A DNA stretch of 64,000 nt from Tubiluchus corallicola (lineage: Eukaryota > Priapulida > Priapulimorpha > Priapulimorphida > Tubiluchidae): assembly GCA_030141605.1 (NCBI GenBank), contig JAQGDQ010000092.1:263501-327500 (forward strand), given 5' to 3'. The notes below the pieces were generated by a model. That model did not search any database. It had not been told where the DNA came from and saw only the letters and a list, made by a program, of their open reading frames with translations. The translations under genes were made by a program, and so were the position numbers. Position 1 is the stretch's first letter. Every line of letters starts with the position of its first letter. Of the stretch, positions 49,817 to 61,104 are shown piece by piece.

Positions 49817-52262
49817 CTGAAAAGTAGAAAGAAAAACTGTAAATTATGCAATTTAATCAGTAAGATGTTTGAACACAAATAGCAAACACAAACCGTCAGC
49901 TATTGATTAAATATAAATCACAGAAATCATAGAAATCACATCAGTGTAGTTACGATTACATTTTATAGCAGCGAAACAAAACGGTTTCAACATTTCAGTT
50001 TAACATACAGGCTTTTCCACTTGCGGTAGGATCCGTCAAAAAAGAGAAGTAAAAGTCGCAATTTAGCAGTTTAAAAAATTAAGCCAAATAATTAAAAGAT
50101 TAAAAAGCAATTATGGAAAGTTTCTGTACATAAGTACTTTAATATCATGGTATTATAAGAGCTACAAAATCGTTTCTATTTTTCAATTAGTTTTACCCAT
50201 GGGTAAAACATTTTTTCAACAAAATGAATCAAAAATGAATACGTTCTAGAACTAGATCTGTGGCTGATCGGAGAACAGATTTTTTGGGAATTAAATTAAT
50301 TGCAACACAAATGCTTTTTTCTGAATCAGGATGTTATGCATATTACAAATAAATTAACCCCACCAATTGCCCTCGGAGGAAATTTATTAGGGCCGATTGA
50401 ATTTTAGGAACACCCCACACAGCATTAGCATTAGCAACCATGTCGTTACTGACCTTTTTATGAGCATCTAATGCCGCCTAGCGACACTTATGGCTGATAA
50501 TGCAAATGTTATTCTCATAAATTAGTTGTCGTAGTCACTGTTTATCTTAGCAACGGCATTGATAACAATGTTAGACTGAAAAACAGTTATGGAAACTTCG
50601 ATTTTCAACCTTATGTAACTGATAACAAATCTTAACACACTATATAGGAAAGGTAGCAGCTGCTATAGTAACAAGGCAAAAACTGTTTAGCTTAGAACCC
50701 CTTGTAGAAAGCACTAAATGTTCTTCGCGCGCTCTAGTTAGCAAAATATTGAAGTTTTTGAGCACAAAGCTGTTCAAAATTTCTGTAAATTTGGAAAAAA
50801 TATTGCAACTATTACAAGAATTGCATCTACATCCGACAACGTCATCTTATTATGGTGCTGCTTGCTATAAACTAGCTGAAGTGTCTTTTTCGTCATTTTC
50901 TTCATCTAAAATGCTTCAGCAAGTGACGTTATTGCACTTGCACGATGGTGTATAACATAAACTTGCCAGTTGGCCGCAACTGCACTTACCTTCGCAAATT
51001 ACTACTTTCGGTATAATGTCAGGAGCTGAGCATTATTCGTCAAGTGTGATGCTACATAGTCCCTGACTACTTTGTTATCTAACCATGACCTACAGGCAAA
51101 AGAAGTGTTGGTTCCTGTACAGATTTTTAAATGTAACTAATATTGAAAGGTTGCTCTTCTTAATGTGTTTTTGTGCTGAGTAGTAATTTACATCAGTAGA
51201 TGCTAATGTACAGCTATTAAAATCTTCTTTTACTAACAATTTGTATTTTAGTGAATTTAGATTTGGTGTAAATCAAACGAATCTTGCAATAAATGAAAAT
51301 GAAAATGAGCGTCTAGCTCAACCCTAAGTACTGCAAACTGTCAAATCGTCTTTAGTTACTTTGTACTGTGACTCCCATAGATATTTCCTTGCTTATAACA
51401 TGTATAGATGTGCTGATAGTCCCCACCTTCTCAGTGAAAGGAGAGCTAAACGAAGTTAACATGAGTTTGTGCCTAAAGTTTCGACAAGCTTCTGTGCATT
51501 ACTACAAATATTTTGTTTCCACCTAAATCTGTTTTATTATTACGAAGTTCCTTAAGAAAATGGAAGAAAATCCTGATATATATGTAGATGTAGCTGATGT
51601 CTATATCGCCACAGCTCATTGAAAAATCTAGTTCTAAACAGATAACTAACCACTTTCTGCATGCGCAAGAGTCTTATTAAAAGAACAAACTTTGCTGCAT
51701 TTGGAGACCTGCTTAATAATCAACACTTTCTTTACCAACACCAGTTGGGGATTGTTAGATAATAACTCCGTCGGGGCTATAATACCTCACTTGATGAATA
51801 ATGCCTCGGCTCCTGGCGGAATTACTTATCTGCCACTACAAAAAAGATTGAATGGTTAACGAGATGCAAACTGACAGGTTCTTCTAGTATGCTGTCATGC
51901 AATTGTTCGAACACTAGAAATAAAAAAACTCAGAAGAAGAAGAATCGTATTATGGCAGCCAGTCCATTTCAGTTATGTTTGCTAAATAAGTGTAATGTTC
52001 ACCCAATTGCAAGATTCCGACTGTTTTGTGCCAAAAACTATCGATATTTCGGTAACTAGGGCGTGCAGAACATTTAATCCTTTCTACTATCACATCTGGA
52101 AATACCAGTTTTCATGCCGTTACTATAACAACTACTACCTCTCCGGTGTGTTAAGATATTTTGTTGTCGACTCGTATAATGATGAAAGTCGAGGTTTCCC
52201 AAAGTATTAAATCTAACCTAGTCATAAATGCCTTTGCTAAGATAAACAGTAACACTAGCAAA

Positions 52263-52321
52263 CAACTTATGGGAATAACATCGTATATATATATATATAT
52301 GTGTGTTATTCCCATAAGTTG
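52263..52321. repeat. Perfect 18-bp inverted repeat around a TA run
   Basis: CAACTTATGGGAATAACA (52263-52280) and its exact reverse complement (52304-52321) flank a 23-bp TA-rich loop. This would form a stable cruciform or hairpin. The outer flanks are not symmetrical. Confidence 0.9.
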
Positions 52322-52388
52322 ATATATGTGTGTGTGCGTGCGTGCGTTGTGTGTATATACATATACATATACACACACACATATATAC

Positions 52389-52438
<50 letters not shown>

Positions 52439-52450
52439 CATATATATATA
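52322..52450 (+). repeat. (TG)n and (TA)n dinucleotide repeats
   Basis: TG/GCGTGC units at 52326-52355, CATA and CACA units at 52358-52390, then a long TA run to 52450. Confidence 0.95.
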
Positions 52451-52452
52451 TG

Positions 52453-52805
52453 ATTTATCGAATCCGGCCCACCGAGCGGAATGGCGGACGAAAAATCTCA
52501 AAAATGGACCTCGTGGGAGGGCCACGGCATCCCGCAACGGGCATTTTTTCCAAACCTAACTCCCGATTTTTTCGAAATTTTGACGCGAAGAGCCTGTAAA
52601 AAACGTTCTACTTGCGCCTGGTAGAACTTTTTGAAGGAGATATGTAGCTCTTTGAGAAGAGGAGGAACAGGGCTATACGGCAGTGTGAGTCTCTTTTGCA
52701 GTTGCTTCCACCAAGAGGAGCGGCGAAGAAATTGGTTGGGGTTTCCATTTCGGGCGATTCTCGCTTAGACAATTGCTGACGTTCGCATTGTTCTGACGTG
52801 ATTTC
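52453..52805. other. GC-rich island of unknown nature
   Basis: After the TA run the base composition jumps to clearly GC-richer sequence (CGGCCCACCGAGCGG, GGGAGGGCCACGGCATCCCG) for about 350 bp and then returns to AT-rich. The minus frame at 52811-52608 gives 67 codons of unrecognised sequence. The sharp edge at the microsatellite suggests an inserted repeat or retrogene fragment rather than a promoter. Confidence 0.45.
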
Positions 52806-53664
52806 ATGCATGTTTGACTCTACCTATAACTTTGCTGAAGTAAAAGCTGCTGGTTTTGCGCTATGTAAATAAATGAACACTATGTTTGCGCATTATTGAT
52901 TATAAGTGCATTTTTGCGGGGCCTTTGCTAGTTTTACATTATTAGCCAAGTATGGTAACCTAGGTAGCCTAGGTAGTATTTGAGAATTTAATGGCTTGTA
53001 AATGTAATGAGTATCATTCATCACATAAACAACAAAAACTTAAACTGGTAAAATGAAAAAAATGCTTTAAAAGCCAAGAGTTATAATGTTTTTGATTATG
53101 TTTTAATGAGATAGAGGTGCATTCTCGCACCGACGGTAGTTTATTGGGGCCAAACAAAATGTTGCAATGTACTATTTTCGTAATCACTTTAGTCATCTAC
53201 GTTGCCTAATTATGAGTAAGTTATGTAATGTTGGAGAGTAGTGGAACTTGGAAACATTTTACTTGAAACAAAGTATTTAGGTTAACATGGCTTTTTCGGT
53301 GGGAAGGCACAAAATTACTGCCCCGCTCTCAGTAACTGACACTGGAATTTTATATTACAATGTCGAGAGCAGTATATACTGTATAGGTAAAATCTTATAG
53401 TAAAAAAAGTAACCTGTGAAAAATAAATAGAGTATTATAAATACAATTTTGGTCTAGATAAGACTTTTTAGGGAAGTTCACCCGGTGCATCCAAATGATC
53501 ACAGTGGTGCACAGCATAATACTAACAAAGTCAATTCTCAATGGCTACAGAATTTTATGACTTCTTCCTTGCCATGCAGAAATTTGTGCACTTTCAAGTG
53601 ATTTTCAAGTTAAAATTCAACCGGCCCTAAAGAAATTTTCCCTAAGGCCAATTCATCGAGAGTA

Positions 53665-54870
53665 ATTTTTTCTGAAACACTAAATAACATGCTAATTCGG
53701 AAAAAACAAAAACCATTTGTGTTACATTACAATTACACAAAACAAAAAACAGAAAATAGGCAATTTGATTCTATGTGCGACAAAAAAATTAAACGACTAC
53801 AAAAACCAAGTCGAAACAAACTAGTTCAAATCACGTTTTTGTTTTCTATCATCAGTGATCGCTAGGTTTAAGCATCAGGTCGATTGTTTGTGATTTTTAC
53901 GATTATTCATCGATTTTTACGAAAATAATGGGACGGACTCTTCCTAGAGTCTTTTAAATCTTAGAGGGTTCAGAAAAACAATGGTCTAGGGCCATATTTA
54001 TGCATGATCTCGTTTTTCTATGATGTATAGTGTTTTAATTAGATACAGTATCTATGAAAGCGCTGCAGATGGCTTAAGTGATTAAATTGCATGTAAGGGC
54101 CAATATACTTGCAAATACTCTGAAAAATAAATAAACAAGGTAATTAAAATTTTACTATTAGCGTCCTTTGGGATATTTGGACAAAATAACTTGAAGCACA
54201 TCAAATATCATTCCACTGTGTGTCTAAAACGTACAAACTTCACTTTTTAAGTTATAAAAATTTTGATGGTGCATAAGTTAGTGAGTTAAAAATGATATCA
54301 AATAGATCTGTTTTGAAACAAACACTATTGCAAGTTTTCCTTTTTTCTGTGTCCAGCCAAACAAGGTCAGTGCAAGTAAGCATTTACGAGCTACGTGCAA
54401 ATGTGAATGCATGACCAGTTAACAGTTTAATGCTAAATGCATCTGAATAATGCAACCAGAAAAACGTTGCTGGAATAACGCCAACAGGTCAGGTGATCGA
54501 AAAAAGACGACCGAGGTTGCACTGCCATTATGACTACCAAAGCACACAGTTATTTTATCAAAATAACTATTGAAAATGGGTGCTGAGTATAAACAGATTT
54601 AAGATCTTCTGCCCATACAGATAATTTCCACCACGTATAAATCACGTCATTAGATATTTAGTAATAAAAGCTTTGCAAACTTTTATCCTCTTACTAAGAG
54701 ATTATGAGGAGGCGACATTGTGTCTTCAAATTTTTATTCTGCATGTGTTAGGATGTAATGGACCACATGCGCTTAATACTTCACTTCCTTAGTTTGCCCA
54801 TTTACCTATTTTTAAAAAAGTCCTGCTTAAGGTATCGAAGCTGCTAAAATACTGCCTCGGGATGTAAGGT
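53665..54870. other. Non-coding stretch, likely intron of the minus-strand gene
   Basis: It lies directly 3' of the donor at 54920 on the minus strand, so part of it is probably intron 1 of the secreted-protein gene. I found no convincing second exon. Confidence 0.4.
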
Positions 54871-54920
54871 TTAGGGCGAAAAACCATGATTTTTTCCAGA
54901 AGCTAAACAAATGTACGTAC

Positions 54921-55929
54921 CACAATGATATAAATGTTTTTCAAAGTGAGTAGTTATTGACGTTTGCAGATGGTCCAAGTCAGTGCTAAACGTAGTTGTC
55001 AAATCGACGGCTGCTTCTTCCAGATTTTTCACATTCTTTTCCAGTTTATTCAGCACAGTTAGTTTGTTCACAAGACTGTCAACTTTACTATCTTGAGTGG
55101 ATAGCTGATCATGCATTGCAGCTATCTGGCTAACAACTATACCAATGCTAGAGTCTAGAGTATTAATCGCTGTGACCAAAGCGTCTGTGGCGGTTTCATC
55201 ACTCCCAACTTCCGCATCTGTGGCCGCCACATTTCCCATGACTGTGCCGAGATTACCAGAAACATCACTAGCCGTTGTATCTATCAAACCGCTATCTGTT
55301 TCAATAGAGCCACTTGACACCTGAAGCCCTGAAAGAGTCTGGGCAGCGTCCCCCAAGCTTGTACGTAAGCTCTCAACATCTTTGTGTATGGCGGCAGATT
55401 TTGTCGCTGATGTGCTTAAGTCTGCTACTATGATGTCAACGTCGCTGACAATTCCAGAAACTTGGCTTATTATAGCCGAGAGGTCCGTTTCAATTGATCC
55501 TACGGGAACATCTATAAAACTTTCGGTGCCCAGAAATGCGTTAATAGCAGAAACACTGGTTTGAACTGTTGTCAAACATACATCAGTCTCTTGTTCTTCT
55601 CCATTTATATCATCTATCAAATCTCTCAACGTTCCAGTGTCTGGATTAATGTCGGCTACGAACAAATCTACTAATGAATTCACAACTGTTGACAATTTAG
55701 ATAGAGCAGGCAAAGCTAACTTATGTTCAGCTAACATGTCACTAGCGATAGGACCCAAAGTTTCCACATCGCTCACCAATTTCCAAACAATCGCTCGCAA
55801 GTTAATTAAATACTGTAGCATCATGAAGTAAACTGTTTCATCCTCAGAGTCGTCCGCTTTTGCACTTTTTTCTCCGGGCAGAGAAGCCAAGCACACCAGT
55901 AAGAGTAAAAACCAGACTCCCAGTCTCAT
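54921..55929 (-). CDS. Unknown secreted heptad-rich protein, first exon
   Basis: The start codon at 55929 opens a frame with an obvious signal peptide (MRLGVWFLLLLVCLASLPG). About 310 residues follow, rich in Ser, Thr, Asp, Val, Ile and Leu with hydrophobic residues spaced in heptads (for example DKVDSL-type DSKVDSLVNKLTVLNKLEK near residue 290). There are few Cys and no Pro-rich or globular motif. The pattern predicts long helices or coiled coil, as in the stalk of an oligomeric extracellular protein. The exon ends at 54921 where the donor GTACGT begins at 54920 (phase 1), just after HFEKHLYHC. Without the intron boundary the frame would run only 16 codons further. The C-terminal domain must be in later exons that I could not locate. 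A TATA box stands at the expected distance. I do not recognise the family. Confidence 0.75.
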
Positions 55930-55997
55930 GTTCGACCGCTTCGTTTTTACTGGCTAACAAAGCAAACATAGAAAGTCAGAATTTTCTGTCAAATCCA

Positions 55998-56005
55998 CTT
56001 ATATA
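55998..56005 (-). promoter_or_regulatory. TATA box of the secreted-protein gene
   Basis: On the minus strand TATATAAG lies 69-76 bp before the start codon at 55929, in the context GAATCTATATAAGTGG. Transcription would begin about 30 bp downstream, near 55970, giving a 5' UTR of about 40 nt. Confidence 0.6.
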
Positions 56006-56009
56006 GATT

Positions 56010-58389
56010 CCAGGCGCGATGTCACCCTTCGCCGAGTTCGTGAGTTACATAAATAATTCAATTCGTGTTCATGATTAACTGATGCTATTCAGTATTTAGT
56101 GTCACTTGGTCATATGTTATTAAGAAACATATGAATGCATTAAATATAGGCAATGTGGAGATATCAACATGCCAGTTAAAACGTATAAGAAAGGTGTCTA
56201 CTAAACGTTCATCCAACAACAACTTTTTTTATAAGACATTATGCTGACATTATACCAGACTTACAGTAATATAAACCGTGAAACTTATATTTGCCAACTA
56301 ATGACGATTTGATGCAATGAATGACTTTCCTTAGTTGCAGTAGCAAATGCAACGAGTGAACCACTGTACTTTATTATGTTTTCTATAGGGCATCAGTATA
56401 TCACTTATTACATCAAATTAAGCATACGCCAAAACTGTGCTTTATAATTATTTTCTGAAATCATAGGGAGGAAGTTTCATAAGGGGCCTATGAAGGAAGG
56501 TCTGTGGGGCTTGTCAAAAATTTCACAAGCAGGAATGTGCAGAGAAAATTTTCTAAGTTGCCGTTTTGAGTATTTCGAAATAAATGCAAACAACAACGGA
56601 TTACATAATTATGTAGGGCATAGACTGACAAAAGCGTCTGAACACAAAATATTTACAATTATGTCTATATGTTTATGCTTATTTGGGTTATTTATACGTA
56701 TTTTATTCAATATGCATGCAACGCACACAAAGTGTCTGGAATTGATAGACTCGCTATAAAAACCTTCATAAGAGCAATCACAATTAAATATAAACTTATT
56801 TGTCAACCTAGTTTAATCATTATAACATTTTCTTTAATGTGTTTTTAAATTTCTTTTCACTCACTATGATCAGAAATCAAAAATTAATGAAGGGCGAAAA
56901 AGAAATGAGTAATGAATGACACCATTCCCATTGAGAAACCTTTGTGAATCGTACACTGTTCATTTCTGGCACTCAGTGCAGCGAATAACGGATAATAAGA
57001 TGTGTTCTTCACTCAAAATGCTCTTTATAATATTTTTATCAGTTTTTATCCATTCTTTTTGGTTCTTCTGAACGGGTACTATTATTACCTTTAAAAATTT
57101 TAAAAGTTTAAAATAATTCGTCGTACAAGAAACATTTCAACTGCAGCCAGTAAAAAGAGGTAATGCAGTACGCAAGCAATTTTTGAATATTGAAATCTTG
57201 AATTTTAAAATTTTAAAACAGAATTAAGAATATTTATACTGAAAATAACCAGCTTTTGCCCCGAAAACGTTCAATTCGTTTGTTCTGGGCGGGCAAAAGC
57301 CCCCAACCCCCTGCATCCCGCTCCTATGTCTGAAATTATCTGACAATTATACCAGTAGATAATCTGACCATCTCATTGGGAAAATAAATTGAGGGATTGG
57401 CAAACTTTATCTTGTTCTATAAATAAGCTAAAGATGTTAGTAAGAAAGCAAAAGAGAAAGAAAGAGGCTGCGAGAAAGAGAAACGGAAAGAGAGAGAGGA
57501 GGGAGCAGTAGAGGTGAGTCTCTACATCTTATATCTTTACCTACCTACATCTTAACCTCTACCCATGACCAGAACGTGCTAGTCTAGTATTATAATAAAA
57601 GACTAATTCGAAATAAAAATAATTGTACAACCCACCAATAAGGCAGCAAAACAGTAAAAGCAGAGCCATCAGGGAAAAAAAATCCAGTTGGGAATTTCAG
57701 GCTTCGGCTCCCCTACCCTACTTTCCAACAGGACGCAGAGAGGAAAGCAAGTTGTAATTAGTTCACTTGAGTCAAATAAAAGCACAAATGCTAAGAAAAA
57801 CAACAATGGACAACGAAAACAAAACATAACTAACAAAACACACTCATACGAATGTACACACAGAGTATTTATACGAATGTACACACACTCGGGACTCACG
57901 CACCCTTATGCCGTTGCAAAACTAAAAGTATCTAAAAAACAGTGGACTAGTCAGACTACAGGACTAAGGTGTTAATAAGGTTTACGCACTCTTCGAGATA
58001 CGCCCGTGGTACAGTTAAAATCATATGTGGGTCAACCACCTCGTCGACCGGACAGTGTGTCACATTCATGCAAGCGCTCGTCGAGCGTCGCCTCAAAATT
58101 ATGCAGTTTTTCTAACAAGTTTTAAAATTTGACCCCACCGAGGTCAGCTGAACATTCTAGAAGGCTATCGTGATCGTGTCAAATTTTATGTCTATGGAAA
58201 ACACTTCTGCAAAACTTTGCACAATTAGAGGAAATTCAATAAGAAACGTTTCATCAATGCTTTTTTTAAAGTGATGTTTTACAAGAATAACTGATCTTCG
58301 ACTGATCGCTGACACTGTTTCAATCAACTGGATACGGTGGTTTAGTTTCTGCAGTAATTAATTATAGTGGCTACGAAGAGTGAATTAAA
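56010..58389. other. Intergenic stretch between two divergent genes
   Basis: It separates the minus-strand secreted-protein gene from the plus-strand ZP gene, so both promoters lie here. A GAAAGA/GAGAG purine tract runs at about 57445-57508. The short frames at 56490-56759 and 57669-57975 are unsupported. No TATA box is obvious before 58390. Confidence 0.45.
57445..57508 (+). repeat. Purine-rich GAAA/GAGA tract
   Basis: A run of A and G with a few exceptions, one of several polypurine tracts in the window. Confidence 0.7.
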
Positions 58390-58443
58390 ATGTTTTTGAC
58401 AGCTGCCTTGAGCGTTTTAATTATCACAGGTGATCAATTAGTG
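58390..58443 (+). CDS. ZP gene exon 1 (signal peptide)
   Basis: ATG at 58390 with AAAATGT context, 18 codons, donor GTAAGT at 58444, phase 0. Confidence 0.8.
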
Positions 58444-61088
58444 GTAAGTATAATTTCTTTTATACAAACGCATTTTGTATAAATATGATGAGGTAATGTT
58501 GAGATAAATATTCAAGAGAATTTAAAAAAAACACTTGAAAAATGTTTGAGTTATTCTTGAAGATAAAAAGTACATAATAAACGCCTCGAAAATATAGATA
58601 TTGAGATATTATTGTTGCGTGCTTACTGTTAATCTAGAATATTGTGATCACTATAACTAACATTTTCACAGCTAATCAATAATTATGACCGATTAAGCCA
58701 AATTTTGTTAACTACGAAGAGTAGCCAATCTATTATAGAACAATGTTAATAAATGATATAAAACTGCAGAGGATATTCCAGACTTTGCAACATTAGCATT
58801 AAGTAAGCAACAAGTACGTACTAGAGGACTAAATTCAAGAAGTAATTATTTAAAAAAGACTATTGTTTGTACAAACGTTCGTACTGCATGTGTATTTGAT
58901 ATCGACTAACAGGTATTTACAGTGCAATAATGTATGTGTGGAAAAATCATATGTACGTTACATCGTTTTTGATTCATATAGGTTGGCCAATATCAATCAG
59001 AACTGCAAATAGACCCAAGTCTCATTAGAAGTCAATCTCAAGTGGTGTCCAGAGCTGCCGGCCAGAACTACTATGGCAATCCTTCAAGAACTCGGCCGGA
59101 CCGTGGAAGTGAAGGACTGCCTATTAAGTTGTCGGTGAACCATTTAACACAGTCCCAAAATTATCAAAACCTGGGCGGGCGAGCACCTATCTATAGACCT
59201 ACTGACTCTTTTGAGAGACAAACAATTTATTCTCCTGCAGTTATTAACCCCGCATTGTTTAATCGTGCACGAGGTTACTCTCCTCAAGCTGTCACGTCAT
59301 ACAATCCGCAAAGGCAATTCGGAAGTCCAGCGGCTTTCAACGATGCCAGAAATCAAAGATATTTTGAACCTAGTGCTCCTACTGTTGCAAGCAACATACA
59401 ACAAGAAGCGCAGAGTACTCAGCCTCAAGGATCCAGCATTGCATACGGTATACCGCAAGGCGCGCGGTCATTCAGAAAAGCTTATCGGCCAGTTAACAAC
59501 GCTTACCAACAACCGGTGCTTCAAACAGTAGAGTCGTTTAGGTCTGTCTATCAACCCATTAATAATGTTCAGCAGCAACTGGTGCCTCAAACAACAGATC
59601 CTTTTGGTAGGAGCTATCAGCCAGTGAGTGCTATACAGCAACAGCGACAAGGTGCGTCCTCTGTGCCTACCCATCAGGGCGACGCCACCCAGCAGCAATC
59701 AAAGGAAAGGTATGGGAGCTCAGATGCTGCTAAAGCACTCATAGGAGATTTCTACGATTTTTACAACACAGAGGTACACGATGAAGGAGAGAAAAGAGCG
59801 GTATCGGCGACTGAAGAAAAGGTTTCAGTGGATTTTGAAAGTGTCACGCCTCAGGATGGAGATGTCGACAACGTCATTAAACGTAAGCCTGAACAAGAGA
59901 GGGCGAGAGAATGGGTGAGATAGGAAAAGACAGGCAGGAAGAAGAGGGGGATAGAGCGAAGGGGAGAGAAAAGAAAGAGAAACAAAGAGATGAGAGCGAG
60001 AAAGAGGAGTTGGAGATGCAGAAAAGGCAGAAAAGCGAGAGAAAACAAGAACAGAATTCTTTCATTTCACTTCAAAAAAGTAAAAAAGGAGAGGGTTAAT
60101 TTCATTTAAGTATTTTTGAATTAACTATTGTGTGTAATTATATTCTCGAAACAACGAATCAGCACATATATATATATATCCTCAACTAAAGTGTTAAGTG
60201 TAACACGTTTTTCTGCACTGCACGTGGTAGAAAAACTGCAATCAGTAACTGTATTATTCTGTGTTGTACATCCGCTCAAAATAAAGTTTATGTATAAAAA
60301 GAGAGGTGGAGCGTAACGAGGAGAGGGCAAGGGATACTATTGCAGTTTATGCCACCATCTCAAGCAATATACACACATATGACAGACAAAAATGTGAAAC
60401 CAAATATTGTACAAAATGACTAGCCATTTTGCTAAGTGTTAAAACAATCCAGGTAAAGCGTCTGAAATACTTTAGGCATTATGTAAGTTGCAAAAGTCTA
60501 TTCAGACAAAGTGTGCAGTACTCGGTCTTCGGATACTTTTCCTAAGAATTTTATAGAATGTTGAATAAACTCTAGTTAATGTAGAAACAAATGGCCAATT
60601 ATCTTGGGCTAATTTTCCTAAGAAATTTATATAGTACCAAATTTGTTTTAGGGATTGCGTGAAATAGGCCACGTTTGAGGAGAGGAGAGGAGAGAAGAGG
60701 TGAGGAGAAGAAAGGAGAGATACAAGTAAAAGCATAAAATAGACCTAGCAAGACACATGATGGACACACAGAGCAGACAGACAGATGACAAACAATAAAA
60801 AGATTGTTTTTGTGTTGTGAAACAAACCACAGTTTTAGTTTATTTTTTCTTTTATGAAATTAGTAACTGTTGGCGTGTTTAAATTTGGCAGGTATGGACG
60901 TGTCGTGCAATCCCGTATGTCGTTCAGTGGATGTTGCCATTCAGTTTCAACAGAAGGTTCCAACAACTGTGACCATAGTTACGCAAGCTAACCACGATCA
61001 TGACAATTGCAGATTCCAAGGGGAAGATTTAGACGAAGCGTACTTCGGCATTTCAATGTACGGTTGTGGTACAAGAGAAAGATTAAGC
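58390..61088 (+). CDS. Secreted ZP-domain protein with Gln-rich repeats, first three exons
   Basis: Exons 58390-58443, 58982-59882 and 60892-61088 join in frame (1152 nt, 384 codons so far). Exon 1 is a signal peptide (MFLTAALSVLIITG). Exon 2 is a Gln/Tyr/Pro/Ser-rich, low-complexity region with three 22-residue repeats and an acidic C-terminal part (ALIGDFYDFYNTE). Exon 3 begins a zona pellucida N domain: MDVSCNPVCRSVDVAIQF, then VTIVTQANHDHDNCRF, then a GCGT cysteine motif (ISMYGCGTRERLS). ZP domains polymerise extracellular proteins into filaments, for example in cuticle, egg coats and apical matrix. The last donor (GTACGT at 61089, phase 0) shows that the gene goes on beyond the exons seen; the ZP-C domain and membrane anchor were not found before 64000. 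The family member cannot be named. Confidence 0.8.
58982..59882 (+). CDS. ZP gene exon 2 (Gln-rich repeats)
   Basis: The acceptor CATATAG ends at 58981. Reading starts VGQYQSELQIDPSLIRSQSQ. The donor GTAAGC begins at 59883, phase 1. Past the donor the frame runs into a purine-rich tract and soon stops. Confidence 0.85.
59468..59647 (+). repeat. 66-bp coding tandem repeat (22 residues)
   Basis: Units start at 59468, 59534 and 59600. They encode SFRKAYRPVNNAYQQPVLQT, SFRSVYQPINNVQQQLVPQT and PFGRSYQPVSAIQQQ. The Tyr-x-Pro and Gln-Gln pairs are kept, so the spacing is under some constraint or the duplication is recent. Confidence 0.85.
59885..60095 (+). repeat. Long polypurine tract at the start of ZP intron 2
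   Basis: About 200 bp of nearly unbroken purines (GAAGAGGGGGATAG, AAGAAAGAG and similar words) begin directly after the exon 2 donor. All three plus frames here are open or nearly so and rich in Lys, Glu and Arg, a compositional artefact. Confidence 0.8.
60533..60592 (+). repeat. Dispersed repeat, copy of 10725-10785
   Basis: ATACTTTTCCTARGMATTTTA, then AGAATGT, GAAYAAA, TTAGTTAAT and AGAAA occur in the same order and spacing as at 10725-10785. That segment belongs to the 10631-12175 inverted-repeat element, so this intron carries a relative of it. Confidence 0.7.
60676..60722 (+). repeat. (GGAGA)n polypurine block before ZP exon 3
   Basis: GGAGAGGAGAGGAGAGAAGAGG-type purine run inside intron 2, about 170 bp upstream of the exon 3 acceptor. 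Confidence 0.85.
60892..61088 (+). CDS. ZP gene exon 3 (start of ZP-N domain)
   Basis: The acceptor TTTGGCAG ends at 60891 and restores an Arg codon. Four or more cysteines lie in ZP-N order. The donor GTACGT begins at 61089, phase 0; reading on would stop at 61098. Confidence 0.82.
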
Positions 61089-61104
61089 GTACGTAAATAA
61101 CACA

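Larger units (their letters stand above)
50373..53664. mobile_element. Inverted-repeat pair spanning 3.3 kb, possible TIR element
   Basis: Reading inward, the left end at about 50379 is GCCCTCGGAGGAAATTTATT, then AGGGCCGATTGAATTTTA. The right end read inward from about 53652 is GCCTTAGGGAAAATTTCTTT, then AGGGCCGGTTGAATTTTA. That is about 40 bp of inverted identity with some mismatches. CAATT flanks both ends and could be a 5-bp target duplication, but such a short AT-rich word may match by chance. No transposase frame was found inside. The interior includes the hairpin and GC-rich patch at 52263-52800. Confidence 0.4.

Noticed and set aside
53014-53196. 60-codon minus frame and similar small frames throughout
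   Set aside because: Expected by chance in AT-rich DNA of this length; no supporting signal.
57240-57340. GC-rich word GGGCGGGCAAAAGCCCCCAA, like a transposon end
   Set aside because: No inverted partner or target duplication could be found.
59877-60099. Lys/Glu-rich and Leu/Phe/Ser-rich frames after ZP exon 2
   Set aside because: They lie in a polypurine tract inside the intron; the donor at 59883 and in-frame acceptor at 60891 give a better reading.
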